From NCBI RefSeq assembly GCF_004214935.1, contig NZ_SFCC01000022.1:79425-143424 (forward strand): a stretch of 64,000 bases of DNA, given 5' to 3'. How positions within the stretch are numbered: position 1 is the first letter of the stretch; the number at the start of each line of letters is the position of its first letter. This stretch comes from Amycolatopsis suaedae (GTDB lineage Bacteria > Actinomycetota > Actinomycetes > Mycobacteriales > Pseudonocardiaceae). Under the pieces are notes generated by a model. It ran no database searches. It was not told the origin of the DNA and saw only the letters and a list, made by a program, of their open reading frames with translations. Both the position numbers and the translations under genes were made by a program. Positions 8,619 through 16,575 of this stretch are shown piece after piece.

Positions 8619-8962
8619 TCCCGCTCCACCCGTTCGGCACGGCGCAGCTGCCAGCGGGCCAGCAGTACCAGCAGCGGGTAGGGCAGCACGGCGACAGCCA
8701 GCCAGGACACCGGGATGCCCAGCAGCCGCAGCTCGTCCAGCTGGGGCAGCAGCGTCAGGGCCAGCGGCAGGCCGAGCAGCACCACCAGCAGGCAGACCAG
8801 CGCGGGCACGGCCACCCGCCGCTGTGCCCGGTAGGCCTGCGCCGCCCGCCGCGCCTCGGCCTCGGCCAGCTTGGGCACCGGCGAGGGCTGCCGCGCGCGG
8901 CGGCGCGAGTGCGCCAGCCTCGTCTGCGGGCTGGTCACCGCCACCCTGCGCGAGCGGGGCAT
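8615..8962 (-). CDS. Small membrane protein, symporter partner
   Basis: A 115-residue protein with a basic N-terminal 50 residues and two hydrophobic segments (PALVCLLVVLLGLPLALTLL and VSWLAVAVLPYPLLVLLARW). It occupies the position that the DUF485 gene holds in the neighbouring symporter operon and has the same two-helix architecture, but I see no sequence match to DUF485. Stop and start overlap with the symporter (ATGA at 8615-8618), and its start abuts the response-regulator stop, so all four genes are coupled. Probably a symporter subunit; function inferred from position only. Confidence 0.7.
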   Translation of the reverse strand: MPRSRRVAVTSPQTRLAHSRRRARQPSPVPKLAEAEARRAAQAYRAQRRVAVPALVCLLVVLLGLPLALTLLPQLDELRLLGIPVSWLAVAVLPYPLLVLLARWQLRRAERVERE

Positions 8963-9720
8963 CAGCGGTTCAGCTCACCGTGGTGGGCCGCCCGCAGCAA
9001 GCGTTCCCGCAGATCACGGGCATGCCTGCGGCTGACCGGGACGTCGCCGAGGTCGGTGTGCGCGAGCAGCCCGCCCGCGGAGTCGCTGCGCAGCTCCCGC
9101 ACGGCGGACAGCGCCAGCAGGTAACTGCGGTGCACCCGGGCGAACCCGGCGCCCTCCCAGTACTCCTCCATGCGGGAGATCGGCATGCGCACCAGGTGCA
9201 CGCCGGACGGGGTGTGCAGCCGGACGTAGTCGCCGTGGGCCTCGACGAACCGCACCTCGCTACGCCGCACGTAGCGGGTGCGCCCGCCGACCTCGACCGG
9301 CAGCGCCGCCATCGAGTCGGTGACGCCGACGGCGGGTTCGGCCGGCTGAACCGGGCCGTGCTTGCGGATGCGGGCCAGCGTGGCCGACAGCCGTTCCGCG
9401 CGGACCGGCTTGAGCAGGTAGTCGACCGCGCCGATGCCGTAGGCGGCCACGGCGTGCTGTTCGTGCGCGGTGACGAACACGATCGCGGGCGGCTCGCTCA
9501 GCTTGGCCAGCAGCGAGGCCATCTCCAGCCCGTCCAGGCCGGGCATCGAGATGTCCAGGAACACCGCGTCGAACCGCTCGCTCTGAATCCGGCGCAGGGC
9601 GCTCACCGCGTCGCCCGCACCGGCCACTTCGGACACCTCGGGAGCGTCCTCCAGCAGCCGGCACAGCTCGGTCAGCGCCGGCGGCACGTCGTCGACGGCC
9701 AGCACCCTCAGCCCGGTCAC
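8962..9720 (-). CDS. LytTR-family response regulator
   Basis: A 252-residue regulator: receiver domain at about 4-120 with acidic residues Asp10/Asp11, phosphorylation site Asp56 (DAVFLDISMPG), Thr84 and the conserved Lys in LLKPV; LytTR DNA-binding domain at about 145-245 (RYVRRSEVRFVEAHGDYVRLH, then FARVHRSYLLAL). It starts with GTG 9720 and overlaps the kinase stop by GTGA, so it pairs with the kinase at 9717. LytTR regulators usually bind pairs of short direct repeats; target is probably this operon or the neighbouring symporter. Confidence 0.92.
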   Translation of the reverse strand: MTGLRVLAVDDVPPALTELCRLLEDAPEVSEVAGAGDAVSALRRIQSERFDAVFLDISMPGLDGLEMASLLAKLSEPPAIVFVTAHEQHAVAAYGIGAVDYLLKPVRAERLSATLARIRKHGPVQPAEPAVGVTDSMAALPVEVGGRTRYVRRSEVRFVEAHGDYVRLHTPSGVHLVRMPISRMEEYWEGAGFARVHRSYLLALSAVRELRSDSAGGLLAHTDLGDVPVSRRHARDLRERLLRAAHHGELNR

Positions 9721-10811
9721 GGCATCACTCCCGGTTGGAATCGGGGAACCCGCAGCACCACTCGGGTGCCCTCCCCCACGGCCGTCTCCACCACGAGCCC
9801 GAACCAGGACCCGTACACGCTGCGCAGCCTGCGGTCCACATTGGCCAGTCCGACGCTGCCTGGATCGCCCTTGCCGGCGAGGACGGCCTCGGCGTGCGCC
9901 GGGTCCATGCCCACCCCGTCGTCCTCGACGCTGATCACGCAGTCGGTGCCCTCGGCCACCCCGGACACCTGCACGGTGCCCTTCCCCGAGGAGGGCTCGA
10001 TGCCGTGGCGCACCGCGTTCTCCACGATCGGCTGCAACACCAGGTAGGGGACGGCGACGGCGAGCACCTCGGGCGAGACCCGCACCTGCACGGTGAGCCG
10101 CTCGCCGAGCACGGCACGCTGCAGGGCCAGGTAGGTCTCGATGGCGTGGAACTCGTCGGACAGCGTGGTGTACTCGCCGTGCCGGGCCAGGCTGTAGCGG
10201 ATGTAGTCGGCGAAGTCGAGCATCAGCTCGCGGGCACGGTCCGGTTCGGACCGCACCAGCGAGGCGATGACGGTGAGCGCGTTGTAGACGAAGTGCGGGG
10301 AGATCTCCGCGCGCAGTGCCCGCAGCTCGGCGCGGGCGGCGTTCTCGGCCGACGCGTCCAGCCGCGCGCGTTCCAGGGCGTCGGCGACCCAGGCGGCGAC
10401 CTCACGGACGGCGGCACGGTCCAGCTCGCCGTGCACGACGAGCACCCCGACCAGCTCGTCGGCCACGTGCAGCGGCAGCGCCAGCACCGGGGTCCTGCCG
10501 GTGGGGGTCTCGCTGTGCAGCACGTCGTCGACCAGGGCGGCGGTGTCGACACCGGCGGGCTGCTGCCCCGCCCACAGCTGGGTGCCGGACAGGTCGGCCA
10601 GCGCGACCCCGTCGGCGCCCAGCAGGCGGCGGATTCCCCTGGCGGCGTGCCGGGCCCGGCGCCCAGTGACGCCGTCGCGCAGTTCCTCGGCGATGTTGCG
10701 GGCCGCGCGCAGGACCGACGCGCTCTGCGCGGCGTCGTCGCGGGGCACGGCACGGGCGGGCAGCCAGCGGGGGCGGCGCGTGCTCGCGCTGCTGCCTGCC
10801 GACGCCGGCAT
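9717..10811 (-). CDS. LytS-type sensor histidine kinase (cytoplasmic, GAF-like sensor)
   Basis: A 364-residue soluble kinase from ATG 10811, chosen because GGGAGG precedes it at proper spacing; an upstream in-frame start at 10883 lacks one. The N-terminal 60-150 region resembles a GAF domain. The His_kinase (LytS class) motif EISPHFVYNALT contains the phospho-acceptor His173, and the ATPase domain shows VENAVRHG (N box) and EDDGVGM (G1 box). No membrane segment is present, unlike LytS or BtsS, so the signal is sensed inside the cell. First gene of a four-gene operon with its regulator, a small membrane protein and a symporter. Confidence 0.9.
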   Translation of the reverse strand: MPASAGSSASTRRPRWLPARAVPRDDAAQSASVLRAARNIAEELRDGVTGRRARHAARGIRRLLGADGVALADLSGTQLWAGQQPAGVDTAALVDDVLHSETPTGRTPVLALPLHVADELVGVLVVHGELDRAAVREVAAWVADALERARLDASAENAARAELRALRAEISPHFVYNALTVIASLVRSEPDRARELMLDFADYIRYSLARHGEYTTLSDEFHAIETYLALQRAVLGERLTVQVRVSPEVLAVAVPYLVLQPIVENAVRHGIEPSSGKGTVQVSGVAEGTDCVISVEDDGVGMDPAHAEAVLAGKGDPGSVGLANVDRRLRSVYGSWFGLVVETAVGEGTRVVLRVPRFQPGVMP

Positions 10812-10902
10812 GTACCCGCCTCCCCTCGTCGTCGAAGTGGGTTGATGGTAGATCAGCAACCCGTTCGGGGACATGGAGGACAAACAGTTGCACTACGCAA
10901 CT

Positions 10903-10935
10903 GTTCACCGCCGTGCCGTCGGGCCTTCATCCACG
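10903..10935 (+). promoter_or_regulatory. PHO-box-like element 1 (three 11-bp units)
   Basis: Three consecutive 11-bp units: GTTCACCGCCG, then TGCCGTCGGGC, then CTTCATCCACG. The outer units carry a TTCA(C/T)C core 22 bp apart, as in actinobacterial PhoP direct repeats. It lies between the divergent kinase gene and the YegP-like gene at 11017. The middle unit is repeated exactly in element 2. Confidence 0.55.
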
Positions 10936-11016
10936 GACGTAACCCGGGCACGGTGACCGCCCGATAAACCCGGCGACACATGGGGAATAATCCAATAGTT
11001 GCGAGGGGGCCGGACC

Positions 11017-11406
11017 GTGGCCAGGACACCGCGGTTTCAGCTGGTCGACTCCGCCAACGGGACCCGCTGGCGACTGCTCGGGGGCAACAACCTCTCACTC
11101 GGTGGCAGCGCGGGCACCTTCCGCGACGCCACCGAGTGTGCCGGTGCGATCCTGCGGCTGCGCGCCACCGTCGCCGGGCTGACCGCCGAGTTCAGCCATA
11201 CCAGCGGCGGCAGCTGGCGCTGGCTGCTCTACGCCGACGCCGAACTGGTCGCCGTCGCGGGCCGCGGCTACGGCCGCAAGGTGGAGGCGCGGCAAGGTCT
11301 GGACCGTTTCCGCGCCGCCGTTCCCGTCGCCGGGCTGCCGGGTGAGGAACGGATCGCCGACTGGCGCACCAAATACCGGATGGACACCCGGCCGGGCTCA
11401 CGCTGA
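11017..11406 (+). CDS. YegP-like DUF1508 protein
   Basis: A 129-residue protein containing a DUF1508-type segment (FQLVDSANGTRWRLLGGNN followed by FRDATECAGAILRLR), a fold usually found as one or two roughly 50-residue repeats that bind no known ligand. A second, weaker repeat follows (about 58-105: FSHTSGGSWRWLLYADAELVA). Start is GTG 11017 with GAGGGGG seven bases upstream. It sits between two PHO-box-like elements and 141 bp before a PstS-like gene, which suggests expression under phosphate limitation. The biological role of the family is unknown. Confidence 0.72.
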   Translation: MARTPRFQLVDSANGTRWRLLGGNNLSLGGSAGTFRDATECAGAILRLRATVAGLTAEFSHTSGGSWRWLLYADAELVAVAGRGYGRKVEARQGLDRFRAAVPVAGLPGEERIADWRTKYRMDTRPGSR

Positions 11407-11410
11407 GTGC

Positions 11411-11454
11411 GTTCGTCGGTGCTTCACCGACGTGCCGTCGGGCGGGAACGCAAC
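11411..11454 (+). promoter_or_regulatory. PHO-box-like element 2 before the PstS-like gene
   Basis: Four 11-bp registers: GTTCGTCGGTG, CTTCACCGACG, TGCCGTCGGGC, then a weaker unit. The second and third units align with elements 1 and 3. It is about 95 bp upstream of the secreted PstS-like gene at 11548. Confidence 0.55.
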
Positions 11455-11547
11455 GCACCCACATCGTCCAGCCTGCCCGGCGAGCGTGGTGCCCGCACCC
11501 GGGAGTTCCCCGGATCGTAGTGAGACTAGAGAGAGAGTGCTGAATCC

Positions 11548-12615
11548 ATGCGTGCTCGTACTGCTCGGTTTCTCGGTGTCACCGCCCTGGCCACCGGTGC
11601 CTGCCTGGCCATGACCGGTACCGCCTCGGCGGTCGAGGGCCCGAACGGCCTCGCGGAGGTCATCGCCGCCGCGGGCTCGGACACCACCCAGGACATCACG
11701 GCGGAGCTGTTCCGCCTGTCCAACGCCGCCGGCTGGAACACCGACAAGGACAACTTCGTCAACGTCCCGCCGCAGCTGGCCTCCGGCGGCTCGTTCACCG
11801 TCCCGGCCGACCCGTTCGCCGACGAGGTCGTCTACACCAACCCGGGCAACCTGCCCCCCAACGGCTCGTCGGCGGGCAAGGCCGCGCTGCGTGCCTCGGT
11901 CGAGGCCGGCAACGGCGCGATCGACGTGGCCCGGTCCTCCTCCGGCCCGAGCTCCAGCGACCCGGCCGAGTTCGAGTACTACGGCTTCGCCTCCGATGGC
12001 GTCAGCTACTCGGTCCTGCCGACCGGCGCCGCCGCGGGCGTCAACCTGAGCCTGACCCAGCTGCGTGGCATCTACGACGGCAGCATCACCAACTGGAACC
12101 AGGTCGGCGGCGCCGACGCGGCGATCCAGGTCTACCTGCCACAGGCCGGTTCCGGCACGCTGTCGTTCTTCACCGGCACCGTGCTGGGCTTCGACCCGAC
12201 CACCAAGCCGGTGACGATCAAGCGGCACCAGGAGCACGACGCCGCCGCGATCCCGGCCGCCGACCGCGCCGCCGCGATCACGCCGTTCTCGGTGGCCCAG
12301 TTCGTGGCCCAGGGCAACGGCATCGTCACCGACAAGCGCGCCGGCTTCGACGTGCGGCCGCTGTCCGGCGCCGGCTACGACGGCGCCCTCTACGCGACCG
12401 AGGGCGGCAAGCTGGTGCCGGCGTTCGCCGACACCTTCCTCGGTGCTCGCACCGTGTACCACATCGTCGACACCCGGTCGGTCTCCTACGGCCAGGCCGT
12501 CAACGCCGTCGGCTTCGACGCCTCGGGCCCGAGCCCGCTGTGCGCCGGCACGCTGAACGACACCCTGGAGCTGTACGGCTTCAAGCCGCTGACCGGCGGC
12601 TGCACCCTGTCCTGA
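11548..12615 (+). CDS. Secreted PstS-like phosphate-binding domain protein
   Basis: A 355-residue protein with a Sec signal peptide (MRARTARFLGVTALATGACL..., cleavage likely after TASA) and a periplasmic-binding-protein fold of the PstS-like superfamily; visible features include the early AAAGSDTTQDI loop (about 40-50), LTQLRGIYDGSITNWNQVGG (about 170-190) and the ligand-loop analogue YLPQAGSGTLSFF. No lipobox and no membrane anchor, so it should be released or bound non-covalently. Its position behind a PHO-box-like element and next to a pst operon suggests phosphate scavenging, but residues for phosphate binding are not all obvious. A strong hairpin terminator follows. Confidence 0.82.
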   Translation: MRARTARFLGVTALATGACLAMTGTASAVEGPNGLAEVIAAAGSDTTQDITAELFRLSNAAGWNTDKDNFVNVPPQLASGGSFTVPADPFADEVVYTNPGNLPPNGSSAGKAALRASVEAGNGAIDVARSSSGPSSSDPAEFEYYGFASDGVSYSVLPTGAAAGVNLSLTQLRGIYDGSITNWNQVGGADAAIQVYLPQAGSGTLSFFTGTVLGFDPTTKPVTIKRHQEHDAAAIPAADRAAAITPFSVAQFVAQGNGIVTDKRAGFDVRPLSGAGYDGALYATEGGKLVPAFADTFLGARTVYHIVDTRSVSYGQAVNAVGFDASGPSPLCAGTLNDTLELYGFKPLTGGCTLS

Positions 12616-12627
12616 CGCACACCCCCG

Positions 12628-12658
12628 CAGCCCCCGCGCCCGCCGGGCGCGGGGGCTG
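12628..12658. terminator. GC-rich bidirectional-position terminator hairpin
   Basis: A long inverted repeat (arms beginning CAGCCCCCGCGCCCG and ending CGGGCGCGGGGGCTG) lies between the convergent PstS-like gene (stop 12615) and the protease gene (stop 12668). Typical actinobacterial terminator without a long U-tract; it could serve both strands. Confidence 0.8.
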
Positions 12659-12667
12659 TCCGCACGC

Positions 12668-13339
12668 TCAGCCGGTGACCGAGGCGATCCAGTCGCGGTA
12701 GGCGCCGACGTGGGTGTACTGGCAGCTGGTGGCGTTCCCGGTGGACAGCACGCCCACCTGGACGCCAGCGGCGTTGAACATCGGGCCGCCGGAGTCCCCG
12801 CTGCCGCAGACCCCGTTGATCCGGTTGCCGTTGACCGCGCGGCCGCCGTAGGCGTCGGTGGCCGCGACGTCGGTCACCTCCAGCCGCGCGTTCTTCAGCA
12901 GCGGCGACTGCTTCCCGCCGCCGGTGTCACCCCAGCCGTGGATGGTGACCGTGTCGCCGGTGGCGACGTCGTCGAGGCCGCCCAGCGAGACCGCGGGCGC
13001 GGCCACCGGCTTCGCCAGCCTGACCAGCGCCAGGTCGGCGTCGCGGTGCAGGGTGACCCCGTTGTCCGCGGCGTCGACGTACTCCCCCTTGGCGTGTTCG
13101 ACGTCGCCGATCCGGAAGCCCCACCGGTGCTCGCCGCCGATGCAGTGCCGGGCGGTCAGAATCCACTGTGGACCGACGACGGTGGCCGTGCAGTAGCCGT
13201 CGGACCCGTCCTGGTACAGGCGGGCCGACCAGGGCGCCGACTCGGTGAACTCGCCGTCGACGATCGCGTGTGCGGGCGTGGCCAGTGCGGCGACGGCGGC
13301 CAGTGCGGTGACAATGGTTGCTGTGGCGGCGGAACGCAT
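12668..13339 (-). CDS. Secreted trypsin-like serine protease (S1 family)
   Basis: A 223-residue secreted protease: signal peptide ending around AHA at 23-25, then mature sequence starting IVDGEF, the classical trypsin-like new N-terminus. Catalytic triad His65 (LTARHC), Asp102 (DADLALV), Ser183 (CGSGDSGGP). Cys50/Cys66 and Cys178 with Cys206 can form the usual disulphides. It is transcribed on the same strand as, and 52 bp after, the sortase-fold gene, so it may belong to that operon, though a promoter in the gap is possible. Its role may be processing of the neighbouring cell-surface proteins; that is inference. Confidence 0.88.
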   Translation of the reverse strand: MRSAATATIVTALAAVAALATPAHAIVDGEFTESAPWSARLYQDGSDGYCTATVVGPQWILTARHCIGGEHRWGFRIGDVEHAKGEYVDAADNGVTLHRDADLALVRLAKPVAAPAVSLGGLDDVATGDTVTIHGWGDTGGGKQSPLLKNARLEVTDVAATDAYGGRAVNGNRINGVCGSGDSGGPMFNAAGVQVGVLSTGNATSCQYTHVGAYRDWIASVTG

Positions 13340-13391
13340 GCGCGGAACGCTAATCGAGCGTCCCCGGCGGAGGGCACCTGCGAAAGTCGGG

Positions 13392-14270
13392 TCAGCTCCA
13401 GGCGGGGAACAGGCGCCACACGGCCATCGCCGACAGCGTCGCCAGCACCAGCAACGCCGGCGCGGTGAGCACGTAGGTCGACACCGGGCGCCACCGGCGG
13501 TAGAGCACGGTCGCCCCGGCGGCCGCGGCGACGAACCCGCCGAACGCCAGCGCCAGCATCGCCCAGCCGGCCGGGTCGCCGGTGCGGCCGTCCTGGCCGT
13601 CGGTCTTGCCGTGCTGGGGAGTCGGCCGGAACGGCTTGCCGTCCAGCACGGCGGTCACCACGGTGGCCTCGTCGGCGGCCAACGGCCACCAGGACGTGGA
13701 CGTGACCAGCGTGAGCCGGTCGTCGGGGGTCTTGCCGTAGTCGGCGCGCTCGTCGAGGCTCCGGGTGGCCACCTCGGTCACCCGGTACACCGACTTGCCC
13801 TGCGTGGTCGCGGTGACGATCTGGTCGCCCGTCCGCAGGTCGGCCAGCTGGCCGAACGCGCCGCCGTAGCCGGAATAGCGGCCCACGACCGCGGAGTTGC
13901 CCGGCTGCCCGAGCCCGGACGTCCCCGGCACGTGCCCGGGGCCGGACGCCGTCTGGCTCGGACCGGCACCCTCGACGACGACCTGCTGCAGCCGCAACCT
14001 CGGCACCTCCAGCACCGCGACCGGCGCGCCGAACTCGGCCGGCCGGTCCGGCGGGGCGGCGCCGAGCAGGCTCTGCGTGGCGCCCAGCGCCTTGTCCATC
14101 TCACCGCGCAACACGGACAGCGCCTCCCGCTGGTCACTGTTCTGCAGCAGCGGCCCCACCGCGTAGACGACCAGCGCGAAGCTCACGACGGCGGTGGCCA
14201 GCCACGCGACCACCACGCCGCCGATCCACGCCGGCCCGAACCGGACGAACCCCGGTGCCTGCGTGGTCAC
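13392..14270 (-). CDS. Sortase-fold membrane protein lacking catalytic residues (pseudo-sortase)
   Basis: A 292-residue protein, one membrane segment at about 16-37, a class E-like sortase domain at about 82-212 and two C-terminal membrane segments (about 235-256 and 264-284). Sortase landmarks are clear (GPGHVPGT at 110-117, GQPGNSAVV at 121-129, FGQLADLRTGDQI), but the catalytic His of the usual GH(R) motif is replaced (VGRY, Arg131), and the usual TLxTC motif reads TLVTS (Ser191 for Cys, codon TCC). The conserved Arg after it is also not evident. It should not act as a transpeptidase. Start GTG 14270 overlaps the stop of the 726-residue gene (GTGA), so the two products are made together. 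Confidence 0.82.
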   Translation of the reverse strand: MTTQAPGFVRFGPAWIGGVVVAWLATAVVSFALVVYAVGPLLQNSDQREALSVLRGEMDKALGATQSLLGAAPPDRPAEFGAPVAVLEVPRLRLQQVVVEGAGPSQTASGPGHVPGTSGLGQPGNSAVVGRYSGYGGAFGQLADLRTGDQIVTATTQGKSVYRVTEVATRSLDERADYGKTPDDRLTLVTSTSWWPLAADEATVVTAVLDGKPFRPTPQHGKTDGQDGRTGDPAGWAMLALAFGGFVAAAAGATVLYRRWRPVSTYVLTAPALLVLATLSAMAVWRLFPAWS

Positions 14271-16447
14271 GCCGCGGCCCCGCGCAGGCGTGCGATCCGC
14301 TGTCCCACCCAGCCGGCCGCCCGGGCCAGCCACGCGGGCACCGGCCGTCCGGCGGCCAGGTAGGCCGTCGAGGACGGCAGCACCACCAGCAGGCCCAGCG
14401 CCACCAGCGGCAGCAGGATCGCCAGCACGCCCGCCCCGGGGAACAGCGGGATCCGGGTGTTGCCGGCCAGCAGCTTGGCCGCCTCGACGGTGGCCGGGCT
14501 GGGCGCCTGGGTCAGGGCGCCCGCGTCCGGGCCCGGCCCGGCGGCGGGCAGGCCGCCTGCCGGTCCGCCCGGCGGCAGCGCGCCGGTTCCCCCGCCCTGC
14601 GGGCCACCGGCCGGTGGCGGCGGGTTCTGCTGGATGTCCTTGTTCTCCGCGCACGCCTCGCCGGCAGGCCCGGCGCCGACCTTCGCGATCCGCTCGCGGG
14701 CCGTGGTCACCAGGTCCGGCGTCAGCGGAACCATGCCGGGCCCGAGGACCTTCTGCCCGCCGCCGACGGCGGTGGTCAGCACGCCCCGCAACGTGTCCTG
14801 CGCGTCCTTGCGGGGCGTGCAGTCGGCGCCGACCAGCGCGTTGCCGGGTGCCACGGCGTGCTCGGCGAACGTCAGCGGGTAGGCGGCCTGGTCGGCGCCG
14901 GTGTCCCCGAGCAGTAGCGTGCCGTCCTCGGCGGGCCGCAGGTGAGCGGCCGCGGCCTGCAGGGACTGCGGGGTGGGGGCGACGAACTTGCCAGCCGAGT
15001 TGGGCAGGGCCACCGGCGTCCACCCCGACTCGACGGCCGTGGCCAGGTCGGTGAGCACGTAGCCGGCGCAGGTCCGGTTCTCCGGGCAGAGCCCCATGGA
15101 CAGGTCCTGCATCTGCTTGCGCACCCCGCCCTTGGTCAGCGCGGTGGCGATGTTGACCAGGCCGTCGTTGACCGCGAGGTAGTCCTTGATGACCCCGACC
15201 GGCGCACCGCCCTTCTGCGTGGGCAGGAACCGCCACTGGGCCGGAGCCTTCTGGGTGAGCATGGTGCTCAGCAGCAGCGGGCCGGTGTCGGTGCCGACGT
15301 TGCCGGACAGGCCGAAGTCGCCGAACAGCCGGTCCTGCGGGAACATCCCGGCCAGCAACGGGTTGCGGCTGACCAAAGTGGACCCGTTGGCCATCACCCC
15401 GCCCACGTGGAAGCCCTCGCTCGCGGTGCGCTTGGCGATCAGGTTGGCCAGCTCGGACCAGTCGAAGGTCAGCGTGTCGGTGATCGGGCCGGTGAACGTG
15501 GCGCCGCTGTCGGTCTTGCCGGCGGGCTGCCTGCCGACGGCGGCGAGCACGACGGCGTTGAGCGCCACCGGCACCGATACCCGTTCCCTGCGCGGGTCCT
15601 CGCTCAGCGCGGTGCCGGCGCCGGTGTAGGCCAGGTCCCGTTCCGCCTTGTCGAACCCGGCCAGCGCGTCACCCTCGCCGATCGCCAGCGGCTGCACCGG
15701 GCTGGGTCCGCCGGTCGGCGAGCACAGCAGCGAGTTCCACGCGACGGCGGACTTGGCCAGCCGTTCCGGGTAGGCGGCGGTGACCGAGCGGCCCGGTGCC
15801 GGGGGCTGGCAGCCGGCGGGCCCGCCGGTGTCCATCGACGGCCGCACCGGCCCGGTCCGGGTCAGCCAGGTGACCGGCTTGGTCTGGCCGGGCGGGGTCG
15901 CGGTGATCTGCACCCAGATCGCGCACGGCGAGGTCTCGTCGCACTTGTAGGAGTACTTGGGCGCCTCGGGCCGGACGACGTTCTTGCCGTTGGCGTCGCG
16001 GTAGACCTTGCCGTAGACGGGGTCCCAGTTGATGTTCAGTGCCTGGGTCTCACCGCGGCTGACCGGGTAGGCGATGTCGATGGTCCCAGTGGCGGCGTTG
16101 CGCGGCTGCCCGGCGGCCGGGTAGCGGGCGGGCGAGGCCGAGTAGACGCCCTGGATGTGCTGGCAGTAGTTGGTGAACCGGGAGACCGCGGTGTTGTTGA
16201 ACGTCAGCGCGTCCCGCAGGTCCTCCGGGCACAGGGCGACCGTGGCGCTCGCCCCGGCTGGCAGTCCGGCGATGCTCAGACGCACCACGTCGCTGTCGCG
16301 GACCGAGGACAGGTCCGCTGGGGTGGTGGTGACCTGGTACGGCAGCTGGGGCGGCTGCGCAACGGCCGCCGGTGCGCCCAGCGGGGCGACGGCGAGCACG
16401 GCACACGCGATCGCGACGACACATCTCTTGACGGACACGCGGAACAC
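14267..16447 (-). CDS. Large secreted, C-terminally membrane-anchored PstS-like-domain protein
   Basis: A 726-residue protein with a signal peptide (cleavage near AVAQ, residue 30), an N-terminal domain with several Cys (about 30-210), a region resembling a PstS-type binding fold (about 235-610: GEGDALAGFDKAERDLAYTG; VPVALNAVVLAAVGRQPAG; LAAGMFPQ-like loops), a Pro/Gly-rich stalk (about 615-655) and a C-terminal membrane helix (about 675-697) with a basic cytoplasmic tail. No LPxTG motif. It is encoded divergently from pstC across a PHO-box-like element and coupled to the pseudo-sortase. A cell-surface phosphate- or phosphoester-related role is inferred from context; no enzyme motif is recognised. 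Confidence 0.72.
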   Translation of the reverse strand: MFRVSVKRCVVAIACAVLAVAPLGAPAAVAQPPQLPYQVTTTPADLSSVRDSDVVRLSIAGLPAGASATVALCPEDLRDALTFNNTAVSRFTNYCQHIQGVYSASPARYPAAGQPRNAATGTIDIAYPVSRGETQALNINWDPVYGKVYRDANGKNVVRPEAPKYSYKCDETSPCAIWVQITATPPGQTKPVTWLTRTGPVRPSMDTGGPAGCQPPAPGRSVTAAYPERLAKSAVAWNSLLCSPTGGPSPVQPLAIGEGDALAGFDKAERDLAYTGAGTALSEDPRRERVSVPVALNAVVLAAVGRQPAGKTDSGATFTGPITDTLTFDWSELANLIAKRTASEGFHVGGVMANGSTLVSRNPLLAGMFPQDRLFGDFGLSGNVGTDTGPLLLSTMLTQKAPAQWRFLPTQKGGAPVGVIKDYLAVNDGLVNIATALTKGGVRKQMQDLSMGLCPENRTCAGYVLTDLATAVESGWTPVALPNSAGKFVAPTPQSLQAAAAHLRPAEDGTLLLGDTGADQAAYPLTFAEHAVAPGNALVGADCTPRKDAQDTLRGVLTTAVGGGQKVLGPGMVPLTPDLVTTARERIAKVGAGPAGEACAENKDIQQNPPPPAGGPQGGGTGALPPGGPAGGLPAAGPGPDAGALTQAPSPATVEAAKLLAGNTRIPLFPGAGVLAILLPLVALGLLVVLPSSTAYLAAGRPVPAWLARAAGWVGQRIARLRGAAA

Positions 16448-16489
16448 CGTGGGCCAGCGGCCCGCGTCCGGTCAACGCGCGAACGCCCG

Positions 16490-16534
16490 GTGCGATCGGG
16501 GTTTCACCACCGTCCCGTCGGGCGTTCACCTTCA
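16490..16534. promoter_or_regulatory. PHO-box-like element 3 in the divergent pst promoter, with leaderless pstC -10
   Basis: Units TTTCACCACCG (16502-16512), TCCCGTCGGGC (16513-16523) and GTTCACCTTCA (16524-16534) align with elements 1 and 2; the two TTCACC cores are 22 bp apart. A preceding 11-mer (GTGCGATCGGG) keeps the register. Downstream, CATACT at 16563-16568 lies 7 bp before the pstC GTG, which would fit a leaderless transcript. Confidence 0.6.
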
Positions 16535-16575
16535 CCACACCTACCGCCCCCCGGCCCACTTCCATACTGCTCCGC

